Part shown: positions 21,707 to 29,985 of the stretch, piece after piece
Layout: each line of letters begins with the position of its first letter
How positions within the stretch are numbered: the stretch's first letter is position 1
Assembly (NCBI GenBank): GCA_903878085.1
Contig: CAIRGJ010000024.1
Location: 1-64,000, forward strand
DNA length: 64,000 nucleotides
Reading direction: 5' to 3'
DNA from: an uncultured Hyphomicrobiales bacterium
GTDB lineage: Bacteria; Pseudomonadota; Alphaproteobacteria; Rhizobiales; Xanthobacteraceae
The notes under the pieces: model-generated
Databases searched by the model: none
The model's input: the letters and a program-made list of their open reading frames with translations, nothing else
Told to the model about the DNA's origin: nothing
Made by a program: the position numbers and the translations under genes

Positions 21707-22818
21707 GCGGGCCTGGCCCAAAAGACGTTGTCCTCGTCGGCGGCGGCCACGCCCATGTTCATGTGCTGAGGGCCTTGCGCGCGGAGCCGGGCGTGCGCGT
21801 GACGCTGGTGACGCGCGACTTGGTGACGCCATATTCTGGCATGCTGCCCGGCGTGATCGCGGGGCTGTATGCGCCAGTGCAGGCCCATATCGATCTTGCG
21901 CATTTGGCGGTGGCAACTGGCGCGCAGCTCCTGCACGCCGAGGCAATCGGTCTCGACCGCGCCAACAAGCGCGTGATGGTCGCAGATGGCGCACCGATCC
22001 CTTATGATGTGGCGTCGATTAACGTCGGCATCGCGCCGGCGCTGGCGCCGATTGCGGGGGCTGCCGAGCATGCCATCGCGGTCAAACCGATCGGCTCGTT
22101 CCTCGACAAATTCGACATTCTGCTGGCGCGCGCGGGGCGGCCGTACGGTCCGCGGCGGATCGTGGTGATCGGCGGCGGTGCCGGCGGTGTCGAGCTGCTG
22201 CTGTCGATCCGGTCGCGTCTCATGGCGCAAGCGTGCGCTACGGCATTTTCCTTCGCGCTCATCACCGATGGCGAAATTCTCGCCACGCATAATCCGCGCG
22301 TGCGTGCCGCCTTCCGCCAGATTTTCGCCGCCCGCAACATCGTCACCTACGAGCACGCGCGCGCCCGCGCGATTACTGCGGACGGGGTCGAATTGCAAAA
22401 CGGTGAAATTATTGCCGCCGACGCCGTGCTGGTCACGACCGACGCCGCCGCGCCAAGCTGGTTTAGCTCGACCGGTCTGGCGCTCAATGTCGAAGGCTTC
22501 CTCGCCGTCAACGCAATGCTGCAATCGGCCAACGATCCGGACGTGTTCGCCGCCGGCGATTGCGCCGCTTTGCCGTCGCCGCGCGAAAAGGCCGGTGTCT
22601 ATGCGGTGCGGGCCGGTCCGGCGCTCGCCGCCAATTTGCGCCGCCATGTGCACGGCGAACCGCTGCAAGCCTGGCGCCCGCAACGCCGGCATCTGGCGCT
22701 GATCTCCACCGGTGAGCGCTATGCTATTGGCTCGCGCGGCGTCTTCAAAGTCGAGGGCGCCTGGGTTTGGACGCTCAAAGACTGGATCGACCGCCGCTGG
22801 ATGCAGCAGTATCGATGA
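21703..22818 (+). CDS. FAD-dependent NADH-dehydrogenase-like oxidoreductase (TIGR03169 type, SelD-associated)
   Basis: A 371-residue two-dinucleotide-domain flavoprotein. The FAD motif DVVLVGGGHAHVHVLRAL is at residues 8-25, the NAD(P) motif IVVIGGGAGGVELLLSIR at about 152-169, and the FAD-ribityl motif DPDVFAAGDCA at about 281. The layout and the GHAHV motif match the family also found fused to the N-terminus of selenide,water dikinase (SelD). No SelD domain follows here and no selD is in the window. Coupling with the upstream TIGR04282 transferase suggests a shared role, possibly in selenium or sulfur metabolism. It is convergent with the next gene, 7 bp apart. Confidence 0.82.
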   Translation: MSGPGPKDVVLVGGGHAHVHVLRALRAEPGVRVTLVTRDLVTPYSGMLPGVIAGLYAPVQAHIDLAHLAVATGAQLLHAEAIGLDRANKRVMVADGAPIPYDVASINVGIAPALAPIAGAAEHAIAVKPIGSFLDKFDILLARAGRPYGPRRIVVIGGGAGGVELLLSIRSRLMAQACATAFSFALITDGEILATHNPRVRAAFRQIFAARNIVTYEHARARAITADGVELQNGEIIAADAVLVTTDAAAPSWFSSTGLALNVEGFLAVNAMLQSANDPDVFAAGDCAALPSPREKAGVYAVRAGPALAANLRRHVHGEPLQAWRPQRRHLALISTGERYAIGSRGVFKVEGAWVWTLKDWIDRRWMQQYR

Positions 22819-22825
22819 CGTTCAC

Positions 22826-23653
22826 TCAGCCGAACCCAAGCAGCCGCTGCGGCGTGTCCCAGAACAAGGCGCGGCGGTCGGCGGCATTGGGAAACAGCGT
22901 CTCGACCAATTCGACCAGCGGCCCGTAATCCTGCCGCTCCGGGGCGCGAAGATAAGGCCAGTCCGACGCCCACAGGCAGCGGTTGAGCGTGAAGGCGTCG
23001 ACCAAAGCGCGCACGTAGGGCCAGCAGTCCTCGAACGGGTAGGGCACTTGTGAGAATTTCGAATAGCCCGACAGTTTGACGCTGACGCGTTTGGTCTTGG
23101 CGATGCGCAACAGCGCGGCAAAGCCCGGCTGGGCGAGGCCCGCCTCCGGCGTCGGGCGGCCACAATGATCCATCAGCACCTTGATCGGCAGGGCCTCGAT
23201 CCACGGCACGAACAACTCAAGCTGATCGTGTTCGCATTGCAGATTCAGGAACATGTCGAGCTCGGCGAGCCGCGCGATCAAGCCTTCCGAGCGCCGGTAA
23301 TAATCGATGCCGTGAAAGGTCGGATTGAACGCTACACCGACGATGCCCTGGGCTTGCAGCGCTTGCAGCACCGACGCATCGGCGTCGAGGTCGACAATGG
23401 CGATGCCCTTGAGGCGCCCGTCGCTGTGCGCGATGGCATCGAGCATACAGCGGTTGTCGCTGCCGTAGCCCGAGTTCGGTTGCACCAGCAGCGCGTAACG
23501 CGCACCATAGGTCTTCATCACCTGGGCATATTGCCCGGCGGTGCCCATTTCCTGGCCGGCCGGCTTGTACGCGATGTCCTTGCCGTAGGGGAACCGGACC
23601 GGATCGAAAACGTGGGCGTGGCAGTCGATCTTCGGCTCTTTGAAAATGCTCAT
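22826..23653 (-). CDS. LigI-like amidohydrolase-2 family hydrolase
   Basis: A 275-residue TIM-barrel hydrolase related to 2-pyrone-4,6-dicarboxylate lactonase. Motifs: KIDCHAHVFDP near residue 10 (HxH), the strand KVLMDHCGRP (about 162), KLSGYSKFS (about 196) and the Asp motif LWASDWPYLR (about 229). Compared with the ACMSD branch it has the shorter, HCGRP-containing sequence of the LigI group, which hydrolyses lactones. ATG 23653 gives the normal N-terminus; a start at 23686 would add 11 residues. It is divergent from a Bug-type binding protein gene across 128 bp, so the two may share regulation and serve one carboxylate substrate. Confidence 0.8.
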   Translation of the reverse strand: MSIFKEPKIDCHAHVFDPVRFPYGKDIAYKPAGQEMGTAGQYAQVMKTYGARYALLVQPNSGYGSDNRCMLDAIAHSDGRLKGIAIVDLDADASVLQALQAQGIVGVAFNPTFHGIDYYRRSEGLIARLAELDMFLNLQCEHDQLELFVPWIEALPIKVLMDHCGRPTPEAGLAQPGFAALLRIAKTKRVSVKLSGYSKFSQVPYPFEDCWPYVRALVDAFTLNRCLWASDWPYLRAPERQDYGPLVELVETLFPNAADRRALFWDTPQRLLGFG

Positions 23654-23781
23654 ATCGATAGGTCCCGGCGCAACGCGTTGTCGCATGGCGCAATCGAAAA
23701 ATGCAACTCTGCCACTGCCCGCCGCCTGTTTGCGTGGCGCGCCATCTGGCGTATGGAATGCCCCCCACGCTGGAGGTCTTC

Positions 23782-24771
23782 ATGAACTATTCCACCATCC
23801 CGTCACGCCGCGCGGCGCTGTTCGCAGGCCTTGCCGCCGCATTGGCGCTGATGGCTCCGGCGAAAGCCGCGGACTATCCGGCCCGGCCGGTGATGCTGGT
23901 GGTGGCCTTCACGCCCGGCGGCCCCAGCGACGTGCTGGCCCGCATCGTCGGCAAGAAGATGGAAGAACTGCTCGGCCAGCCCTTCATCATCGAGAACCGT
24001 CCCGGCGCCGGCGGCAATATCGCCGCCGACTATGTCGCCCATGCCGCGCCCGACGGCTACACGCTGCTGATGGGCAATAACAGCATCCTCGCCACCAACG
24101 AGGCGCTGTACAAGAAGATCACTTACAGCCCGCAGAAGGACTTCATCCCGATCACGCTGGTCGGCACCCAGGCCAACATCCTGGTGGTCAACAACGACGT
24201 GCCGGCGAAGTCGCTGACCGAGTTGATCGCGCTCGCCAAGGCGCAGCCGGGCAAGCTGAACTTCGCCTCGTCCGGCTACGGCGCGGCGGCGCATCTGGCC
24301 GGCGAATTGTTCAAGACGCAGGCGCAGGTCGACATCTTGCATGTGCCCTATAAGGGCGCGGCGCCGGCCTTGCAGGACGTGATCGGCGGCCGAGAGCAGA
24401 TGATGTTCGCGACTGCCGCCTCCGTGGTCGGCCAGATCAAAGGCGGGCAGGTGCGCGCACTGGCGGTCACCACGCTCAAGCGCACGGCGGTGCTGCCGGA
24501 GCTGCCGACCATGGACGAGGCCGGCTTGAAAGGGTTCGATGCCAGCACCTGGCACGGCCTGGTCGCGCCCGCCGCCACGCCGCCTGATGTGATCGCGAAG
24601 CTGCACGCGGCGGCGGTCAAGGCGCTTCAGGACCCGGGCGTGCAGGCCTCGCTGGCCAAGCTCGGCGTCGATATCGTCGGCGACACGCCGGATGAGTTCA
24701 AAGCCTATATCGCCGCGGAAATCCCGAAATGGACGGCGATCGTCAAAGCCTCCGGCGCAACCATGGAATAA
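23782..24771 (+). CDS. Tripartite tricarboxylate transporter (Bug) substrate-binding protein, orphan
   Basis: A 329-residue periplasmic binding protein of the Bug/TctC family. It has a twin-Arg-containing signal peptide (PSRRAALFAGLAAALALMAP, cleaved near AKA), then DYPARPVMLVVAFTPGGPSD, IENRPGAGGNIAADYVA and HVPYKGAAPALQDVIGG, all family hallmarks. ATG 23782 follows a strong GGAGG site. No TctA/TctB membrane genes are in the window, the usual situation for Bug proteins in soil bacteria. They bind carboxylates or related small acids and can feed shared permeases or act as sensors. Confidence 0.9.
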   Translation: MNYSTIPSRRAALFAGLAAALALMAPAKAADYPARPVMLVVAFTPGGPSDVLARIVGKKMEELLGQPFIIENRPGAGGNIAADYVAHAAPDGYTLLMGNNSILATNEALYKKITYSPQKDFIPITLVGTQANILVVNNDVPAKSLTELIALAKAQPGKLNFASSGYGAAAHLAGELFKTQAQVDILHVPYKGAAPALQDVIGGREQMMFATAASVVGQIKGGQVRALAVTTLKRTAVLPELPTMDEAGLKGFDASTWHGLVAPAATPPDVIAKLHAAAVKALQDPGVQASLAKLGVDIVGDTPDEFKAYIAAEIPKWTAIVKASGATME

Positions 24772-24788
24772 CGCATGATCTCATGCGT
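24771..24788. repeat. Short palindrome, possible collapsed copy of the 49-bp repeat
   Basis: The sequence acgcatgatctcatgcgt is a perfect 8-bp inverted repeat around two bases, directly overlapping the stop of the Bug gene. It matches the two fused outer ends (gcgcatgatc and gatcatgcgc) of the 49-bp repeat found elsewhere in the window, with the centre missing. It may form a small hairpin between the Bug and LVIVD genes. Confidence 0.45.
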
Positions 24789-24802
24789 AAGGAAGAGACA
24801 TC

Positions 24803-26125
24803 ATGAATAAAGTCGAACGTCCGAACGGCGCACTGGCGCGCAATGTGCGGCGCCTGGGCCATCTCGATCTGCCCGGCGCGGGGCAAGTGACTATCGCCGG
24901 CAACTACGCCTATATCGGGCACATCCCGAACAAGCAGAACCTCGGCACCTCGATCGTCGACATCGCCGATCCGGCCAATCCGCGTCTGGTGGCGACTATC
25001 ACGCTCGACGATCCGACTTCGCACAGCCACAAGGTGCGCGTCGCAGGCGACATTATGGTGGTCAACCACGAGCGCAATCCGACGGCGGCCGGCCGGCGCG
25101 CCCAAGATATGCCCGCGATCCGGCGAGGCTTGCGTGAGGCGCTCGGCCGCGATCCGACTCGCGCCGAGCTCTTGCAGAAGCTCAACTTGAGCGAAGCCGA
25201 CCTTGTCGACATCGAAAAAGACGAGGCGCAGCCCTATCGCAACGGCGGCTTCCGCATTTACGACATCGCCGACAAGTCGAAGCCGAAACTGATCCATCAT
25301 CACCTGACGGGCGGCATCGGCGTGCACCGTTTCGACATGGATGAGCGCTACGCCTACATCTCGACCGAAATGGACGGCTTCGTCGGCAACATCCTCGTCA
25401 TTTACGACATGAAGGATCCGAAGCAGCCGCAGGAAGTCTCGCGCTGGTGGCTACCGGGGCAGAATATCGCAGCTGGCGAAACGCCGACCTGGTCGGGCAA
25501 GCGTCACCGCCTCCATCACGCCCTGCGCTTCGGCAATGAGATGTGGGCGAGCTGCTGGCACGGCGGCTTCCGCGTCGTCGATATCACCGACATCGCCAAG
25601 CCAAAGACGGTGGCGTCGTACAATTATCATCCGCCGTTTCCGGAGCCGACGCATACGGTGATGCCGGCGCCTGGCCTGATCGGCGGCAAGCGCATCGCGC
25701 TGAGCATCGATGAGGAAGATCATGCGCAGAACGCCAACGAAGAACAGGCGCGCCGCGGCCGTCTGCATGCCGGCATGGCGACCTATGACGTCACCGATCT
25801 GGCGAACGTCAAGCCGCTGGCGTTGTTCGAAGTCAGCGAGTTGGATTCACCGTTCGCCCGCACGCCCGGCGCGCGTTTCGGCGCGCACCAGTTCCATGAG
25901 CGCATGACGGGAACGCTGGTGCATGCGGTGTGGTTCTGCGGCGGCCTGCGCATCGTCGACGTGGCCGATCCGTCGTCGCCGTGCGAGGTCGGCTTCTTTA
26001 TTCCGGATCCGGTGGCGGGCAACAAAGCGCCGCAAAGCAACGACGTCGCGCTTGACAGCCGTGGGCTGATTTATGTGGTCGATCGCCTGGTCGGGTTCGA
26101 CGTGCTGGAGTTCAACGGCCACTAG
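24803..26125 (+). CDS. LVIVD-repeat beta-propeller-like protein
   Basis: A 440-residue protein with recurring LVIVD units: TSIVDIADPANPRLVATI (about 49), FRIYDIADKSKPKLIHH (about 151), FRVVDITDIAKPKTVASY (about 257), MATYDVTDLANVKPLALF (about 325) and LRIVDVADPSSPCEVGFF (about 381). Such repeats form a propeller of unknown function. There is no signal peptide. A helical insert of about 60 residues (RRAQDMPAIRRGLREALGRD region) interrupts the first repeats. It follows the Bug gene by 31 bp, so the two are probably co-transcribed. A related, damaged gene sits at the right edge of the window. Confidence 0.8.
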   Translation: MNKVERPNGALARNVRRLGHLDLPGAGQVTIAGNYAYIGHIPNKQNLGTSIVDIADPANPRLVATITLDDPTSHSHKVRVAGDIMVVNHERNPTAAGRRAQDMPAIRRGLREALGRDPTRAELLQKLNLSEADLVDIEKDEAQPYRNGGFRIYDIADKSKPKLIHHHLTGGIGVHRFDMDERYAYISTEMDGFVGNILVIYDMKDPKQPQEVSRWWLPGQNIAAGETPTWSGKRHRLHHALRFGNEMWASCWHGGFRVVDITDIAKPKTVASYNYHPPFPEPTHTVMPAPGLIGGKRIALSIDEEDHAQNANEEQARRGRLHAGMATYDVTDLANVKPLALFEVSELDSPFARTPGARFGAHQFHERMTGTLVHAVWFCGGLRIVDVADPSSPCEVGFFIPDPVAGNKAPQSNDVALDSRGLIYVVDRLVGFDVLEFNGH

Positions 26126-26250
26126 TAGTTCCCCTCCCCCGCGAGCACTTGCGAGTGTGGGGAGGGGTCAGGGGTGGGGGAGCGTCTTCGTCGGATAACA
26201 ATCGCCCCCACCCCTAACCCCTCCCCACGCTTCGCGGGGGAGGGGAACTA
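26126..26250. repeat. Nested inverted repeat between convergent genes (likely bidirectional terminator)
   Basis: Outer arms: tagttcccctcccccgcg (26127-26144) pairs with cgcgggggaggggaacta (26233-26250). Inner arms at 26157-26180 (G-rich) and 26205-26228 (C-rich) also pair over more than 20 bp with few mismatches. The whole can fold into a long cruciform or RNA hairpin. The right arm contains the stop codon of the S10 peptidase gene and the left arm begins one codon after the LVIVD stop. C-rich palindromes like this recur between genes in alphaproteobacteria. Confidence 0.75.
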
Positions 26251-27765
26251 CTCGCCTCTAAAAAACGCCGCCGCATCGGCGCTGAACGCCTTGCGTGACG
26301 CCGGGTCGAGATAGACCATGTGGCCGCCGCGATAGAGCTTGAGCTGTGCGCGGCCGGGCGGATCGAGCGGCGGCATGTGGTCGAGCACATAGCGCGTCAT
26401 GCCGTAGGGCGTGACCATGTCGGACGTGCCGTGTGCGATCAGCAGCCGGAATGACGGGCTGTATGCCAGCAGCACACGCAAATCTTCTTCGGCGCCGGCC
26501 TGATAGCGGCCGCCTTTCCAGTCCCAGCCGCCGGTGACGTCGCTGGCCAGCAGCGCATACGTCATCTCGGTTTTGAAGCCGAGCTCATTGCGCGCGTAGG
26601 AGGCAAACGCGCCGCCATAGATGCGCGTCACGCCGTCGAGGATCGGGTCGTTGCCGCGCGACGAGCGCTGCTCTGGGAACGGATCGTCGACCGCGAAACT
26701 GGCATCATAGCGGCTGACGATCTTGCCGTCGGCCAGGCGCAGGCCTTTCACGTAATCGTCCGAGATAAAGCCGTGCGTTTTATTCACCGCATCGAGCGGC
26801 ATGCCGGTGATCTGGGCGACCTTTTGATAGAACGCTTCGCCGGCGGCGCCTTGCGGCGGCGCACCGGCGATTGTGGTGAGATAGTCAGTTATGGCGAACT
26901 TTTCCGCCGCGGCCAGCGCCTCGGGCGTGAAAGCATTTTTGCGTTCCAGGGCGGCGGCGGCGAGCGACGGCAATTTCAGCGCCGCGTGCAGCGCCGAACT
27001 GTCGTCGCCAAAGGTCAGCCAGCCTTCCAAGAGCGGCGACAGCATCACGATGCCGTTGACCGCGATGCCCTGGTCGCGTTGCAGCGCGCGCGCCGTCTTG
27101 GCAGCGCGGAAGCCGCCATAGCTCTCGCCGAACAGATATTTCGGCGACGCGGTACGGTTGTTTTTGGCGACATAGAGCGCGATGGCTTTCGCCATGGCGT
27201 CGGCGTCGCTGCGCACATTCCAGAAATTCTTGGCGTCGTCGGCCTTGGCGGCGCGGCTCCAGCCGGTGCCGATTGGATCGATCAGCACCAGGTCGGTGAA
27301 AGTGAGCCAGGTGTCGGGATTGTCGCGCAGCTCGGCGCGCGCGGCGTCGTGCGACTGCGGCCCGAGATCGAGCACGCGCGGACCGACCAGACCGAGATGC
27401 AGGAAGGCGGAGGCGGCACCGGGCCCGCCGTTGAACACGAAGGTCAGCGGCCGGTTGGGCGGCGAATTTTTCGCGATGTAGGCGGTGTAAAACACCGCGG
27501 CGCTTTGCTCGCCGGACTGGTCGTAGAACGCCAGCGTGCCGGCGGTCGCGGTGTAAGTGAGCTTGGTGTTGCCGGTGGCGATGGAGTGGTCGCTGACCGC
27601 GTCGGCCGGCAACAGCCGCAACAGACCTTTGGGGTCGCGCGGTTCGGAACGGCTGGGCTGTTTAGGCGGCTGGTCTTTGGCGGCCTCTTGGGCAGAGGCG
27701 GAGGCAAGGCCGAAGGCGAGAACAATCGCCACAGCGAGACGCGCGATCGAAAAAATCTTTGGCAC
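26248..27765 (-). CDS. Exported S10-family serine carboxypeptidase-like protein
   Basis: A 505-residue alpha/beta hydrolase of peptidase family S10, which removes C-terminal residues from peptides at acid pH. Motifs: NGGPGAASAFLHLG at about 106, nucleophile Ser in FGESYGGFR (about 214), Asp in GTSDMVTPYG (about 448) and His in GGHMVYLDP (about 483). I chose GTG 27765: it has a strong GGGAGG site 6-8 bases upstream and gives a clean signal peptide (MPKIFSIARLAVAIVLAFGL, then ASASAQ). A longer frame to 27840 would run through the infA terminator. The Pro/Lys-rich stretch after the signal is usual for bacterial members. Periplasmic or secreted. Confidence 0.88.
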   Translation of the reverse strand: MPKIFSIARLAVAIVLAFGLASASAQEAAKDQPPKQPSRSEPRDPKGLLRLLPADAVSDHSIATGNTKLTYTATAGTLAFYDQSGEQSAAVFYTAYIAKNSPPNRPLTFVFNGGPGAASAFLHLGLVGPRVLDLGPQSHDAARAELRDNPDTWLTFTDLVLIDPIGTGWSRAAKADDAKNFWNVRSDADAMAKAIALYVAKNNRTASPKYLFGESYGGFRAAKTARALQRDQGIAVNGIVMLSPLLEGWLTFGDDSSALHAALKLPSLAAAALERKNAFTPEALAAAEKFAITDYLTTIAGAPPQGAAGEAFYQKVAQITGMPLDAVNKTHGFISDDYVKGLRLADGKIVSRYDASFAVDDPFPEQRSSRGNDPILDGVTRIYGGAFASYARNELGFKTEMTYALLASDVTGGWDWKGGRYQAGAEEDLRVLLAYSPSFRLLIAHGTSDMVTPYGMTRYVLDHMPPLDPPGRAQLKLYRGGHMVYLDPASRKAFSADAAAFFRGE

Positions 27766-27807
27766 GCCTGGACCTCCCAGCGATCGTTTCCGTGCCCCAA
27801 GCCCCAT

Positions 27808-27840
27808 AAAAAAATGTCCCGGCCGTGGGGGCCGGGACAT
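27808..27840 (-). terminator. Rho-independent terminator of infA
   Basis: On the minus strand, just after the infA stop, atgtcccggcc pairs with ggccgggacat around a short C/A loop, followed by seven T (the A run at 27808-27814 on the plus strand). This is a textbook intrinsic terminator and also argues against any start of the S10 peptidase gene upstream of it. Confidence 0.92.
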
Positions 27841-27848
27841 CTAACTTT

Positions 27849-28121
27849 TTATCGGCGGCGGAAGTTAGGCCGCCGCGTCTGCGGCCCGGGAGCCGGAGCA
27901 TCGCCCTTGTGGCGGAAACTGATGCGTCCGCGCTGCAAGTCATAGGGCGACATTTCCACGATCACGCGGTCACCGACGCCGGTGCGGATGCGGAATTTAC
28001 GCATCTTGCCGGCGGTATAGGCCAGCACCTCATGCTCGTTGTCGAGCTTCACCCGAAAATTGCCGTCCGGCAGCACTTCCGTGACCGTGCCGTCGAATTC
28101 CAGCAGTTCTTCCTTCGCCAT
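27849..28121 (-). CDS. infA: Translation initiation factor IF-1
   Basis: A 90-residue S1-like OB-fold protein that binds the ribosomal A site during initiation. It has the full family sequence: [20 protein letters not shown], then [20 protein letters not shown], then [20 protein letters not shown]. Bacterial IF-1 is typically 72 residues; this one has an extra basic, Pro-rich tail ([17 protein letters not shown]), as in some alphaproteobacterial paralogues. It is followed by a strong terminator and preceded by a 49-bp repeat that separates it from the rhlE gene. Confidence 0.95.
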   Translation of the reverse strand: MAKEELLEFDGTVTEVLPDGNFRVKLDNEHEVLAYTAGKMRKFRIRTGVGDRVIVEMSPYDLQRGRISFRHKGDAPAPGPQTRRPNFRRR

Positions 28122-28151
28122 CCAGTTCTCTCCCGGTCAATTTTTCGCTTG

Positions 28152-28200
28152 GCGCATGATCTTTACCGAAAACCGGTTCCCACTTTTCGGGATCATGCGC
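28152..28200 (-). repeat. 49-bp palindromic repeat, copy 1
   Basis: Begins gcgcatgatc and ends gatcatgcgc, with inner ccgaaaa/ttttcgg arms and a cccactt-type centre. It has the same length and near-identical sequence to copies at 37208-37256 and 61340-61388, but inverted relative to them. It lies between rhlE and infA; its last base is the first base of the rhlE stop-codon complement. It can form a strong hairpin. Confidence 0.85.
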
Positions 28201-29612
28201 TAGCGCGGCGCGCGGTGGCCGGCGTTACGTCGCGGCTCACCCGAGCGCTGGAGGAATGTAACAGTTCCGATGCTGTTTGGCTCCCCCGGAGTTGCTCCCG
28301 CGCGGGGGATGCCCTGATGGCCATGGCTCGGGCGACCGCCTTGGCCGCCATTGCCGCCGCCGTGCGAACGGTTGCCGCTCTGGCCGTGACGGCCATTGCC
28401 GCCGCCGCCATTACCGCCACGCTGGTTGCGGCCGCCGCCGTTATTGCCGCGGCCGCCGGCGTTCTGCGGCGCAGGACGATGGGGCTGACGTTCGCCGCTG
28501 GCCGGGATCGCGACCCGGATCAAGCGCTCGATATCGCGCAAGAACACGCCTTCTTCCTGATCGCAGAACGAGATGGCGATGCCGTCGGCGCCGGCGCGCG
28601 CGGTGCGGCCGATGCGGTGGACATAGCTCTCGGGAACGTTCGGCAGGTCGTAGTTGATGACGTGGCTGACGCCGTCGACGTCGATGCCGCGGGCAGCAAT
28701 GTCGGTGGCGATCAGGATGCGCAGCTTGCCGCTGCGGAAGTCGGCGAGCACGCGCTCACGCTGGTTCTGCGACTTGTTGCCGTGGATCGCTTCGGCGAAG
28801 AAGCCGGTCTTTTCCAGCGAGCGCACGACCTTGTCGGCGCCGTGCTTGGTGCGGGTAAACACCAGCACGCGATCGGTCTTCTCGGCCTTGAGCACTTCGA
28901 CCAGAAGCGCCGGTTTGGCCGACTTTTCCGTATGAATAACCCGTTGGGCGATGCGTTCGACGGTGGTTGCCTGCGGCGTCACGGCCACACGCACCGGGTC
29001 GATCAGCATCTGGTCGGCGAGGCGGGTGATTTCCTGCGGCATGGTGGCCGAGAAGAACAGCGTCTGCCGCTCCTTGCGCAGCATCGCCACGACACGCTTG
29101 ATGTCGTGGATAAAGCCCATGTCGAGCATGCGGTCGGCTTCGTCGAGCACCAGGATTTCGACCTGATTGAGCGTCACGGCGCGCTGGTTGACCAGATCGA
29201 GCAGACGGCCTGGCGTTGCCACCAGTACTTCGACGCCATGCGCGAGCGAACGCACCTGACGGTTGATCGGCACGCCGCCGATCGCGAGTGCTACGGCCAG
29301 CGGCTTGATGTGGCGGCCATAGGCGCGGAAACTTTCCGAGATCTGGCCGGACAATTCGCGGGTCGGCGATAGCACCAGCACGCGGCAGGATTTCTTCTCG
29401 GGCCGCAGGCGCTTGGTGGTGAGATGGTTGAGGATCGGCAGCGCGAAAGCCGCGGTCTTGCCGGTTCCGGTCTGGGCGATGCCGATGACATCGCGGCCCG
29501 CAAGGGCGGTCGGAATGGTCTGAGATTGGATCGGCGTGGGGGTTTCGTATTTCTCTTCGGCAAGGGCGCGAAGAATCGGCTCAGCGAGGCCGAAGTCGGT
29601 AAATGAAGTCAA
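28200..29612 (-). CDS. rhlE: DEAD-box RNA helicase, RhlE type
   Basis: A 470-residue ATP-dependent RNA helicase acting in ribosome assembly and mRNA turnover. Q motif [12 protein letters not shown] (about 23-34), Walker [12 protein letters not shown] (about 46-56), PTRELS, DEAD motif [14 protein letters not shown] (about 156-169), SAT, and motifs [17 protein letters not shown] and [12 protein letters not shown]. After about residue 385 comes a Gly/Asn/Arg-rich low-complexity tail of RGG type for RNA binding. The start is a TTG at 29612 giving the family N-terminus [16 protein letters not shown]; no good ribosome site precedes it. It is followed by the 49-bp repeat and infA. Confidence 0.93.
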   Translation of the reverse strand: MTSFTDFGLAEPILRALAEEKYETPTPIQSQTIPTALAGRDVIGIAQTGTGKTAAFALPILNHLTTKRLRPEKKSCRVLVLSPTRELSGQISESFRAYGRHIKPLAVALAIGGVPINRQVRSLAHGVEVLVATPGRLLDLVNQRAVTLNQVEILVLDEADRMLDMGFIHDIKRVVAMLRKERQTLFFSATMPQEITRLADQMLIDPVRVAVTPQATTVERIAQRVIHTEKSAKPALLVEVLKAEKTDRVLVFTRTKHGADKVVRSLEKTGFFAEAIHGNKSQNQRERVLADFRSGKLRILIATDIAARGIDVDGVSHVINYDLPNVPESYVHRIGRTARAGADGIAISFCDQEEGVFLRDIERLIRVAIPASGERQPHRPAPQNAGGRGNNGGGRNQRGGNGGGGNGRHGQSGNRSHGGGNGGQGGRPSHGHQGIPRAGATPGEPNSIGTVTFLQRSGEPRRNAGHRAPR

Positions 29613-29985
29613 AGAGGCTCTTTTCTATATGGCGAATCGGCCGATCCGCTTCTGACGAAGCGACGGAATCGCGGGGTTCTAAAGACATCCCGCGTGGCCA
29701 GGGTTGTCGGCTGGTTAGAGAAGCAGAAGAGGCGGGGCGAAAATCGTTTTAAAGAGTTTTCGTGCACGCAGCCCGCAAACCCGAGACCGGGTCTTTCATC
29801 CGCAGAGGTCATATGACAGGTGGCTATGGTCTTTTCAAGGCACGTTTCGCGACTATTCCGCCAAATGATGAATAAACAGGTGTCGGAAGCCCTATTCGGC
29901 CCGATGGACAAGCCGCTTTAGATCGGGGAAGGTCTGGCGCGAAAAGCCATTTCCAGGCCGTTCTAGACGATCCGGAGCCGTTGCA
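29613..29985. other. Divergent intergenic region, probable long 5' leader of rhlE
   Basis: A 373-bp gap between the rhlE start (minus) and the CaiB/BaiF gene (plus). No open frame in it looks like a protein. It has small symmetries such as atcggccgat near 29636 and agaccgggtct near 29786. RNA-helicase genes in many proteobacteria have long cold-responsive leaders, and the weak TTG start fits that idea, but nothing here proves it. Promoters for both directions must lie in it; no clear -35/-10 pair was recognised. Confidence 0.4.

Noticed and set aside
26126-26250. CRISPR-like or tandem repeat array in the C-rich region
   Set aside because: It is one nested inverted repeat with no regular spacers; no CRISPR array was seen anywhere in the window.
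27766-27840. A longer N-terminus for the S10 peptidase starting at 27840
   Set aside because: It would run through the infA terminator hairpin and put 25 residues before the signal peptide; GTG 27765 has a strong ribosome site.
27928-29372. A long plus-strand frame across infA and rhlE with Ala/Val-rich stretches that look like membrane segments
   Set aside because: The apparent hydrophobic part is the antisense of the Gly-rich tail of the helicase; infA and rhlE are unmistakable on the other strand.
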